A stretch of DNA of 18,856 nt, from the NCBI GenBank assembly GCA_017450545.1, contig JAFSTL010000007.1:1-18856 (forward strand), given 5' to 3'. A program made the position numbers and the translations under genes. The DNA is from Alphaproteobacteria bacterium. GTDB taxonomy: Bacteria > Pseudomonadota > Alphaproteobacteria > RUG11792. Positions 1 to 7,138 of this stretch are shown one piece after another. The notes beneath the pieces were generated by a model. It saw nothing but the letters and a program-made list of their open reading frames with translations, searched no databases and was not told the origin of the DNA. The number at the start of each line of letters is the position of its first letter. The first letter of the stretch is position 1.

Positions 1-82
1 ACACAATTCGACAGTCGCCATATCCATCGTATACGCAAGCTAGACGTTAAGTAACAAAAAATACCCGCCTGGTCAGTACCTT
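1..82. other. Left-edge non-coding stretch, possibly the end of a cut gene
   Basis: This stretch lies downstream of the minus-strand exported protein that ends at 83. Read on the plus strand, the first frame stays open from the edge to a TAA at 52-54 (17 codons, basic), so it could be the tail of a gene entering from the left. On the minus strand an ATG at 27-25 opens a frame that leaves the window. Neither can be decided from so few bases. A run of six T on the minus strand (61-56) follows a GC-rich stretch and could be a weak terminator for the neighbouring gene, but the possible stem is only three to four pairs. Confidence 0.25.
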
Positions 83-1249
83 TTAATTTCTCAAAAAGTC
101 CTTTGGATCAAAGTAATATACAAGTCTGTTATTTATCTTTTCCTCAATTCCGCACCTGTTCCTGGGATTCACTATTTTGTTTGCTAATTCGTCAATACAT
201 TCTGGAACAAAAACATCCCATTGTAAGTCGTATAGACTTTTGTATAAGGGGTCCAAAAATTGATGATTTCTTGTTGTCTCATTATACTGGTCTTTCAAGC
301 CTTTCTTTAGGTTATCCAAACGGTAGATAGAAAGTTGCCATAGCGTGTTGACAGATGCGTCGTTGCATTTGTAATTACAGCCTATTTGGAAGTATACGTC
401 ATATTGTTTTCTTCCGTATTTTACTTTCACTGCGAACGGAATATCCCGTACTCCTTTATACGTTTTTGGTTTTAGATTTAATATCGTTACATCATATTTC
501 TCTTTTGCTCCCATTTTATCAATATAGTCTACCACCAGTAGCGGTGCAGCTCTGGTTTCTTTCCCTATTCCGTATGTTTGTTGTTGAAGTCTTTGAGAAA
601 CCTCGTAAAACTCATTTAATTCCTTTCCTAAATCCAGTGCCCTCGCATATTCCTTTATATCGCTTACAGCATCATCTACTATGCGATTGATATCCATTAT
701 TGCGCTGTATTCATTCTTAATTCGCTTTGCAACTTCGTTAAATGCTGTTTCCATATCACATTTACCATTCGCTTTGTACTCCCAGTTATAAACATGTATT
801 AAGTTCCACAATACGACTGCGTTCCAGTTTGCGGCTGTATATGATTGCTTTCTTGGGTCTACATTGAATGTTATGGTTTGTTCTGCTTGCTTTCTTTCAA
901 ATTCGTTTCGTCCAGTTACACAATCTGCAATTGCTTTGCCAATAACATTACGTATTGAATCGCTGTAATATTCATCGGTAATCCAACTACCTTCCTTTGC
1001 ATCAACGATTTTATTGTTCGCGGTTAGCCTCCAAGAGATTTGATTACATAAATTTACAGCATCCGACACGCTTATCTTTCGCTGGTGTGCTTCTTCTCTT
1101 TGCCTAGCCATCCACAAAAGACGCTCACGTTCCAGCTTTGCCGAATTCATTCTATCCGAAGCCACACTATTTTGTAAAAACACAGATAATACAGCATAAC
1201 TTAGATATAGCATCCAGAACACTTTTTGTTTATTATATGTATTATTCAT
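83..1249 (-). CDS. Exported or membrane-anchored protein of unknown function, 388 aa
   Basis: I do not recognise this protein. It begins with a short polar stretch and a hydrophobic segment at about residues 10-26, then a small-residue sequence (SVAS, about 28-31) that could be a signal peptidase I site, so it is probably periplasmic, secreted or anchored by its N terminus. The rest is soluble, charged and rich in aromatic residues. It has a helical, Arg/Glu-rich stretch soon after the signal and scattered cysteines, including a CNYKC pair near residue 290, which would allow disulfides in the periplasm. The start is supported by AGGAG (1263-1259) nine bases before the ATG, one of the best ribosome binding sites in the window. 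It lies 116 bases downstream of the DUF4015 gene on the same strand and may be co-transcribed with it. No function is proposed. Confidence 0.75.
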   Translation of the reverse strand: MNNTYNKQKVFWMLYLSYAVLSVFLQNSVASDRMNSAKLERERLLWMARQREEAHQRKISVSDAVNLCNQISWRLTANNKIVDAKEGSWITDEYYSDSIRNVIGKAIADCVTGRNEFERKQAEQTITFNVDPRKQSYTAANWNAVVLWNLIHVYNWEYKANGKCDMETAFNEVAKRIKNEYSAIMDINRIVDDAVSDIKEYARALDLGKELNEFYEVSQRLQQQTYGIGKETRAAPLLVVDYIDKMGAKEKYDVTILNLKPKTYKGVRDIPFAVKVKYGRKQYDVYFQIGCNYKCNDASVNTLWQLSIYRLDNLKKGLKDQYNETTRNHQFLDPLYKSLYDLQWDVFVPECIDELANKIVNPRNRCGIEEKINNRLVYYFDPKDFLRN

Positions 1250-1365
1250 GTATCCTATCTCCTAGCAAAATCTTTTACATACCCTCTGCTTCCAGTCTAT
1301 CAAGTCTTCTTCACTTGCGCAAGTTTTTTCATGATCCACGCAAAACAAAGTCCTTGAAGTATTCG

Positions 1366-2418
1366 CTAAAACTTATACCTCGCAGCTGGATTCCAGAAAC
1401 AAAACTGTTTTAAACCAAGTTCTCGCAGTGCATTCACTTGCTCTTGCATCTGTTTCAGCTTATATTCGCGCCAATATCCTTTTTTCAGCCACGTTGCAGT
1501 GAATGCCTGGAGCCATGGACGCGCTTTTGTTGTATCTGAAGAAAGAGCTTTGTTCGAGTATGACATAGCTTGTTTGACTATCTTTCCAGGATCTAGGTCA
1601 GGAAATCTTACCCCCATAGACCTTGGTGGCCAATGTGACGGATAAATCATCGGACAAATATAATCAACTTTTTTGGAAATTGCAACGTAATTTTGTCCGA
1701 TATTTCGAGAACTCCAGCAACTTTTCTCATTCAATGATTCAGGAATTGTGCATCCAAAAACATCAACAGAAACTTTTACATTTAATGACCTTAATTTCGG
1801 AATTATGAAATCCAAAAAGTCATTTACAATATCTTCTTTCGTTTTTCTCTGCATATCGTGCTTTATATCTGTTGTTTCCAGCGATTTATACTGCGGAAGC
1901 CGTATGTAATCAAATTGTATCTCATCAAAACCAATCATTGCTGCAGCCTCAACAATTTGAGCTAAATATTCCCATGTTTTATTGTTATAAGGATTTAACC
2001 AGTTCATTTTCTCTTCATCCGTATACACAGAACCATCCATATTTTTTATTGCTAGAGTGTCGCTATTCGGAGTTTTTGTCCTGAAAGTAACAATTCTTGC
2101 AATAGTATAAATTCCCATTTTTTTCAAATCTATTAACAGTTGTTTTATATTTCTGATGTACGGCACATACCGTATTTTCGGGGTATTAAGATTGCACGTT
2201 ACCTCTCCATAATCATTTCGTATATCTATCACAACGGCATTAACATTTAAGTTTTTCGCTTTTTTCAATTTTTGCATTATTTCATTCGATGCCCCAAGAT
2301 ATATCCCACGAATTTCAAAATCCAGGCAATCAAGCATCGCTTCCGTGCGTTCGATCTTTGCCACACACAGTGTTGTTAAAATAACAAATACTGCAACAAC
2401 CAGAGCTTTTAATTTCAT
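1366..2418 (-). CDS. Putative glycoside hydrolase, DUF4015-type, exported
   Basis: The sequence resembles the putative glycosyl hydrolase family DUF4015, a predicted TIM barrel. Visible hallmarks, counted from this start, are VVIDIRNDYGEV (about 62-73, early strand), GFDEIQFDYIRLP (about 163-175, with the acidic residues expected at the active site), PMIYPSHW (about 256-263), RPWLQAF (about 300-306) and a C-terminal FWNP. A signal peptide covers about residues 1-27 (MKLKALVVAVFVILTTLCVA), so it should act in the periplasm or outside the cell. The reading frame can be extended to a GTG at 2457, but the ATG at 2418 gives a classical signal peptide, so I chose it; no start has a convincing Shine-Dalgarno sequence. 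A polysaccharide substrate is assumed from the family and is not known. It is divergent from ffh. Confidence 0.8.
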   Translation of the reverse strand: MKLKALVVAVFVILTTLCVAKIERTEAMLDCLDFEIRGIYLGASNEIMQKLKKAKNLNVNAVVIDIRNDYGEVTCNLNTPKIRYVPYIRNIKQLLIDLKKMGIYTIARIVTFRTKTPNSDTLAIKNMDGSVYTDEEKMNWLNPYNNKTWEYLAQIVEAAAMIGFDEIQFDYIRLPQYKSLETTDIKHDMQRKTKEDIVNDFLDFIIPKLRSLNVKVSVDVFGCTIPESLNEKSCWSSRNIGQNYVAISKKVDYICPMIYPSHWPPRSMGVRFPDLDPGKIVKQAMSYSNKALSSDTTKARPWLQAFTATWLKKGYWREYKLKQMQEQVNALRELGLKQFCFWNPAARYKF

Positions 2419-2524
2419 AATCACAACAAGCATCCAATATGCAGTGTATTGTAACACAGCTTTGTAGAAAAAAATAACAAGTTATTGGAATTAGCGACCA
2501 TTCAGCTGTCACTGATAATTGTGA

Positions 2525-2530
2525 TAAAAT
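2525..2530 (+). promoter_or_regulatory. Possible -10 element of ffh
   Basis: TAAAAT lies 32 bases before the ffh start. No good -35 hexamer is found at 17-18 bases, so this is a weak call. An AGAAGAA stretch at about 2551-2557 may serve as the ribosome binding site. Confidence 0.3.
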
Positions 2531-2562
2531 GGCTCAGGCGATATAGATAGAGAAGAAATAGA

Positions 2563-3855
2563 ATGTTTGGAAATCTCCGAGATAAGTTTAGAGAGATTAT
2601 CGACAAAATAAACAATAGAGGAATACTGACTGAAGACATAATAGATACAACCGTTAGAGAGCTCAGGATATCGCTTTTAGAGGCAGACGTTGCCTTGCCT
2701 GTCGTGAAGGACTTTTCTGCAAAATTGAAAGAAAAATTGCTGGGAAAGCAAGTCTTAAATAGCATGACGCCAGCACAAACTGTCATGCAGAATGTATATA
2801 ACGAATTAGTGGCTCTGCTGGGCGACTCTGGGGAAATCAGCAATATAAAGCGCGGCAAAATTTTGATGCTGGGATTGCAGGGGGCTGGCAAGACGACATC
2901 GAGCGCAAAGTTAGCGAATTTGTTGCAGAGCAAGTACAACAGAAAAGTTTTACTGGTCTCGTTGGATACTTATCGTCCGGCAGCTATTGAGCAGTTGCGC
3001 AAACTGGCGAATAAAAATGATATAGACTTTTTCGAGAATTTTGAACAGAAGGATACTCCAATAGAAATTGCTCGCAAGGCCTTAAATACGCAGAACAAAT
3101 ACGACATTATAATATATGATACAGCCGGGCGCAGCAGCATTGATGAAAAAATGATGCGAGAAATAGCTGATTTAAAAGCACTAATATCGCCGAGTGAAAC
3201 TTTTTTAGTCATCGATAGTATGATGGGACAAGACGCCGTCAATACTGCAAAATCGTTCAATGAAACCGTGACTCTCACTGGGTTAGTTTTGACGCGAGCG
3301 GATGGAGATGCCAGAGGAGGAGCTATCATATCTGCAAAATATGTCACAAATTGCCAAGTGAAATTTATTTGTAATGGTGAAAAAATAAACGATATAGAGC
3401 AATTTTATCCTGAACGTATTGCCTCCAAAATACTTGACCAGGGCGATATAATGACATTTCTCGAAAAAGCGAATGAAATGGAGCTTCCCCAAATAAAGAG
3501 AGGTATGTTTGATTTGTGCGATATGGAAGGGTATTTAACTCAACTAAAGAAATTAGGAGGAATGGGCGGACTTATGAAATATCTGCCAGTCATAAAAAAG
3601 CTAAGAAATCACCTGAATACGTATTACAACGCGGATAAAGCAATCGATCATCAGATAGCTATCATCCGCTCGATGACAATTGCCGAAAAGCGTGATCCAA
3701 AAATCCTCAACGCCTCCCGCAGAAGACGTATTGCAGCAGGTTGTGGACAGGAAGTCTCTGCTGTTAATAAACTTGTAAAGCAATTCGAGCATCTTAGAAC
3801 TGCATTAAAAAAAAGCAATAATCCGCAAATACGACGATATATCTTCGGGCAATGA
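2563..3855 (+). CDS. ffh: Signal recognition particle protein Ffh
   Basis: This is the GTPase that binds 4.5S RNA and the signal sequences of nascent membrane proteins and delivers ribosomes to FtsY. The N domain (about 1-95) is followed by the G domain, with P-loop GLQGAGKTT (104-112), DTYRPAA (135-141), DTAGR (186-190) and the guanine-specificity loop as TRADGDARGG (244-253). The M domain starts near 310 and contains the RNA-binding SRRRRIAAGCG (385-395). At 430 aa it is slightly shorter than typical (about 450). Departures from the usual sequence are LDQGD (291-295) in place of the conserved LGMGD joining the G and M domains, GCG for GSG in the RNA-binding helix, and a short, methionine-poor C terminus. 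The TR in place of TK in the guanine loop is, from memory, common in alphaproteobacterial Ffh. No SRP RNA gene was recognised in the window. Confidence 0.97.
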   Translation: MFGNLRDKFREIIDKINNRGILTEDIIDTTVRELRISLLEADVALPVVKDFSAKLKEKLLGKQVLNSMTPAQTVMQNVYNELVALLGDSGEISNIKRGKILMLGLQGAGKTTSSAKLANLLQSKYNRKVLLVSLDTYRPAAIEQLRKLANKNDIDFFENFEQKDTPIEIARKALNTQNKYDIIIYDTAGRSSIDEKMMREIADLKALISPSETFLVIDSMMGQDAVNTAKSFNETVTLTGLVLTRADGDARGGAIISAKYVTNCQVKFICNGEKINDIEQFYPERIASKILDQGDIMTFLEKANEMELPQIKRGMFDLCDMEGYLTQLKKLGGMGGLMKYLPVIKKLRNHLNTYYNADKAIDHQIAIIRSMTIAEKRDPKILNASRRRRIAAGCGQEVSAVNKLVKQFEHLRTALKKSNNPQIRRYIFGQ

Positions 3856-3866
3856 GCGCTATCGAG

Positions 3867-3896
3867 CAGATTTCTGCCTCATATGCGACAAATCTG
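3867..3896 (+). terminator. Possible hairpin after ffh
   Basis: CAGATTT at 3867-3873 and AAATCTG at 3890-3896 can form a 7-bp stem with a 16-base loop, 11 bases after the ffh stop codon. There is no T-run, so it may only protect the 3' end or be fortuitous. Confidence 0.3.
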
Positions 3897-3925
3897 TATA
3901 TGGTTATCATAAAGTTGCGCCACAC

Positions 3926-3950
3926 CATCATTTCGTGATGTAATATATTA
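3926..3950. promoter_or_regulatory. Hairpin and AT palindrome upstream of the 540-aa exported protein
   Basis: CATCA and TGATG (3926-3930 and 3936-3940) flank a five-base loop and are followed at once by the perfect palindrome TAATATATTA (3941-3950). The TAATAT within it could be a -10 element, since the gene starts 34 bases further on; no matching -35 was found. Confidence 0.25.
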
Positions 3951-3979
3951 CAGAAGAGTGATTACAAAGGAATTTTCAG

Positions 3980-5602
3980 ATGAAAAGATTATATTTACTT
4001 CTAGTAGTAGCAATTCTAGGCATGAATACAGTACAAGCAGCTCAAACCACGCAAAAAAAACCTATAATAATTGATAGGAATCAATTCAATACATTGTTTA
4101 AATCCGGGGAAATTAAAATAACCCCAGATAAGATTTTAAATATAAACGACAATGCTGAAATTTTGGTGATACATAAAGAAAAAGGCACAAAGTATTTACA
4201 ACCAATAAGTATCATAAATGGAATTATGTTTTGTTGCAACAGTGCCATAAATGAAAAAAGCCCAAACGCAATTTTAAGATTGCCACTTGCGGCATTAAAA
4301 GAGGAGCAAGAAACGTTTTTAAGAGAATTATTCAAAGCAGCACTTAGTAAGCCGCAAATTGATCAAAAAAATCGTCTTTTCCAAAAGTTGCCTTTTCCAA
4401 ATTATTTTGTTGTTTATAGAGACGCAAAAGAACAAAAAATATCTTTGCAATATATGACAAGTTTATTTAGGTCAACATTACAAAATTTGAATAACTCAAA
4501 TTTTTGGATTGCTTTAAGTAGTCTTTCGTCATTTAAACCTTGGAAAGAAAACATTTTACAAATATTCAGAACAGAACCAACAAAGTTTCCTGACCTTCTT
4601 TGCAAAGTCATGACAATTTGCAGCTATTCAAAACAATTACAATTTAATTACAACCCAAGAAAATTTAAGCAAGATATGGAAGCCCTGTTTTATACGATGT
4701 ATTTTCTACATGCAAGGTATTTGGCAGAATCTCCTGCAAATTTTGACATTATGGCGTTTTTAAAGGAAGTATCCGATATAAGAGCGCGACTTATGATGGT
4801 CTATAACGCGAACAAACCGGCAGAAAAATATAAAGATGAATTTATGATAAATAAAAAGCCAGTAAAAAGGATATCATTAATCAATGATTTTCTCACATGT
4901 TTTCAAAGGAATGATAAAACTTCTCAAAGCATGAAAATAGAAATACGAAACAGTACGGCAAAAGCCCTTATGATGGACACTTTGACGCATGTGGATCAAT
5001 CACCAGGTGAGATATATTCGAAGCTATTAAAGTTAAATAAAGAGGACAATATTTTGGTAAAAAATTACGGACAAATGGCTGATTTTATTACACATATACA
5101 AGATCATAAGCATGTTTACCATGAAGGTGATAAAATTCCGATAATACCAGAAAAATCATATTTTCTATTACCCAAAGGAAAAACAGTTGTTGATTTTTAC
5201 AATACACTATACAATGCAGTAATTGATGCGGATAGATCATACAATATAAACAATGTGCAGCTAAAGAAATCAACAGAATACGGCAAAGACGTTCATTTAA
5301 TAGATATTGATATTGAATTTTCTGCGGATGTGCAACAAAAATTAGCAACTTATATGGCGTCTACAAATGGTATCGATAAATTAACACAGACAACATTGAT
5401 ACGTTTCAGAATAGCCGAAGAAAATGGTATAAACAATTTAATAACCGCATATCCTACGCTAATGCATATACCGACAATGGTAGGAAATGAAACGAGGAAA
5501 AAGGTGTATAAATCACTTGCTTTATTGTTTCTAGATTGCGAACCAAATGAGCAAGCACAAAGCGACCTAAAGGGGACAATATACGTGGTCAAAGAATCAT
5601 AG
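3980..5602 (+). CDS. Large exported protein of unknown function, 540 aa
   Basis: I do not recognise this protein. It has a textbook signal peptide, KR followed by LYLLLVVAILGM and cleavage after VQA (about residue 20), so it should be exported. AAAGGA at 3966-3971, eight bases before the ATG, supports the start. The mature part is lysine- and asparagine-rich without further membrane segments and has no enzymatic motif that I can name. It appears to have several globular stretches: an N-terminal mixed region to about 130, a helical middle to about 340, and a C-terminal mixed alpha/beta part. The sequence looks richer in A than that of its neighbours ffh and trkH, which would fit a fast-evolving or lineage-specific gene. 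It is flanked by ffh on the same strand and by convergent trkH only 12 bases away, so it is probably a single-gene unit. Confidence 0.8.
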   Translation: MKRLYLLLVVAILGMNTVQAAQTTQKKPIIIDRNQFNTLFKSGEIKITPDKILNINDNAEILVIHKEKGTKYLQPISIINGIMFCCNSAINEKSPNAILRLPLAALKEEQETFLRELFKAALSKPQIDQKNRLFQKLPFPNYFVVYRDAKEQKISLQYMTSLFRSTLQNLNNSNFWIALSSLSSFKPWKENILQIFRTEPTKFPDLLCKVMTICSYSKQLQFNYNPRKFKQDMEALFYTMYFLHARYLAESPANFDIMAFLKEVSDIRARLMMVYNANKPAEKYKDEFMINKKPVKRISLINDFLTCFQRNDKTSQSMKIEIRNSTAKALMMDTLTHVDQSPGEIYSKLLKLNKEDNILVKNYGQMADFITHIQDHKHVYHEGDKIPIIPEKSYFLLPKGKTVVDFYNTLYNAVIDADRSYNINNVQLKKSTEYGKDVHLIDIDIEFSADVQQKLATYMASTNGIDKLTQTTLIRFRIAEENGINNLITAYPTLMHIPTMVGNETRKKVYKSLALLFLDCEPNEQAQSDLKGTIYVVKES

Positions 5603-5614
5603 CTGTCTCGAATA

Positions 5615-7057
5615 TCATTTTCTGAAGAGTCGGTGAAAAATAGCGAAAAGTGGGACGACTTCTAGTCGTCCAGCAATCATATCGATGGAAAGAATAAGCT
5701 TTGCAATTGAGGGTAGTTGAGCATCGCTAATTACAGTTCCCCAATTAAATAAACAAGCAGACACAATGTACAAAACTTCTGCGATGCCGATTTTTAGGTA
5801 TAGCTCTAACAGAAAAGAGCTAATCAAAAAAGTTAGAACCAAAGAAACAATATAAGAAATAACAGAGTTCGTCAAGTCATTTGATACTCGTTGCTGCTGA
5901 TATTTTGGTACACTCACATCATAAGGGTAAAGCAACTTTTTTACATAAATCTTTAAAATTGTTGACAATATTTGTATTCTAAAAATCTTTATACCTCCTG
6001 TCGTTGAGCCTGAACAACCGCCAACGATTGCTAATATAATCAAAAGCAAATTTGACGGCATAAAATTATTAGCGAAATCAAGTCCGGTTGTTGTAATAGC
6101 TGATATTGTCGTAAATATATGTGAGGCTATTTCATGGAAAGAAACTTGCTCGCTATCGATAATCATTGCAATAATGATTGGAAGAAAAACGAATACAGCG
6201 ATTAGTTTTAAATATCCAGCAGTCTGTTTATTTAATAAAAATGTCTTAACACCATTTTGAAAACATTTAGCTATTTCTAAAAATGTGAATCCACCGATCA
6301 ACATTCCAATCGATGCGATTATCTTTATATTGTTGCTTTGGAAAAAATCTAATCCTGCATTCTTTGTTGAAAATCCGCCTGTTGATATCACAGAAATTCC
6401 ATGGCAAACAGCGTCAAACAAAGTCATCCCGGCAAATCTAAAACACATTACAAAAATTCCTATAAGCAACAGGTATAAACCTATAAAAAACCGAATTGTT
6501 TGAGACGCTCTTGGAAAAAATTTTTGCGATTTATCGGAATTTTCTGTTTGAAATAGTTGCATTCCTCCAATTCTCATAATTGGCAGAACAACAATTCCGA
6601 TAGCGACTATTCCAACTCCGCCAATGAAGTGAAGTATAAACCGCCACAAGTTTAGTGCTTTAGGCAATATTTCAACATTTTGATATACTGTTGCTCCAGT
6701 TGTCGTTATGCCCGAAACTGCCTCAAATAAAGCAGACATGAATTTTAGCTTAATGCTAGGATAAACATAGAAGGGAAAGGCGCACACGATTGCCGTACAA
6801 ATCCACATTGAAACGACTAAGAAAAAAAGATCGTTTTTGGGCAGACTAAGCTTTTCATTGGTGCGACATGACAAAATCATGAGCCCGCCAAGAAAAATGC
6901 TTGCCAAAATTGCCGGCGCAAAAATGGAAAAACATCTGCCAAAGTTAACCGAAAAATCGTATACCATCGGTATGGTCATCATTCCGCCTAAGCAACAAAT
7001 AACAATTCCATTGATATAAACTATAGTCCTAATGTTAAATTTTGTATTACTTCGCAA
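5615..7057 (-). CDS. trkH: TrkH-type potassium uptake channel subunit
   Basis: This is an inner-membrane potassium transporter of the TrkH/KtrB family, with many hydrophobic helices and four pore repeats. The filter regions are TTTGATV (118-124), STGGF (225-229), TTTGLD (322-327) and a fourth one reading NWGTV (438-442). The conserved GCSGSTTGGIKIFR follows the third (347-360), and GRLE (463-466) sits near the C terminus. The usual fourth filter, around NLGPGLG, is altered and the loop is several residues shorter, though the glycine remains. The start is a TTG; upstream frames close, and the first residues align with the start of E. coli TrkH, so it fits. The regulatory partner TrkA is not in the window. 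The gene follows dxs by 81 bases and has its own possible promoter there. Confidence 0.93.
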   Translation of the reverse strand: MRSNTKFNIRTIVYINGIVICCLGGMMTIPMVYDFSVNFGRCFSIFAPAILASIFLGGLMILSCRTNEKLSLPKNDLFFLVVSMWICTAIVCAFPFYVYPSIKLKFMSALFEAVSGITTTGATVYQNVEILPKALNLWRFILHFIGGVGIVAIGIVVLPIMRIGGMQLFQTENSDKSQKFFPRASQTIRFFIGLYLLLIGIFVMCFRFAGMTLFDAVCHGISVISTGGFSTKNAGLDFFQSNNIKIIASIGMLIGGFTFLEIAKCFQNGVKTFLLNKQTAGYLKLIAVFVFLPIIIAMIIDSEQVSFHEIASHIFTTISAITTTGLDFANNFMPSNLLLIILAIVGGCSGSTTGGIKIFRIQILSTILKIYVKKLLYPYDVSVPKYQQQRVSNDLTNSVISYIVSLVLTFLISSFLLELYLKIGIAEVLYIVSACLFNWGTVISDAQLPSIAKLILSIDMIAGRLEVVPLFAIFHRLFRK

Positions 7058-7091
7058 ATCAGGCTCGGTCGCATATATATCGTTTGTTTAA

Positions 7092-7121
7092 ATAATAAAC
7101 TATTGGGCAAATAAATTGCAA
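7092..7121 (-). promoter_or_regulatory. Candidate trkH promoter
   Basis: On the minus strand TTGCAA (7121-7116) is separated by 18 bases from TATTAT (7097-7092), a reasonable sigma-70 type match in the gap between dxs and trkH. It would give a leader of roughly 30 bases before the TTG start. Confidence 0.45.
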
Positions 7122-7138
7122 ACATACTGACCCCGGTT

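Noticed and set aside
1313..1324. ACTTGCGCAAGT palindrome followed by a T-run on the plus strand
   Set aside because: The stem has only four pairs around a GCGC loop, and no plus-strand gene ends here, so it is not a convincing terminator.
1270..1366. Short minus-strand frame between the two left genes, encoding a cysteine-bearing peptide (VDHEKTCASEEDLIDWKQ)
   Set aside because: About 25-30 codons, only a GTG or TTG start and no ribosome binding site; probably chance.
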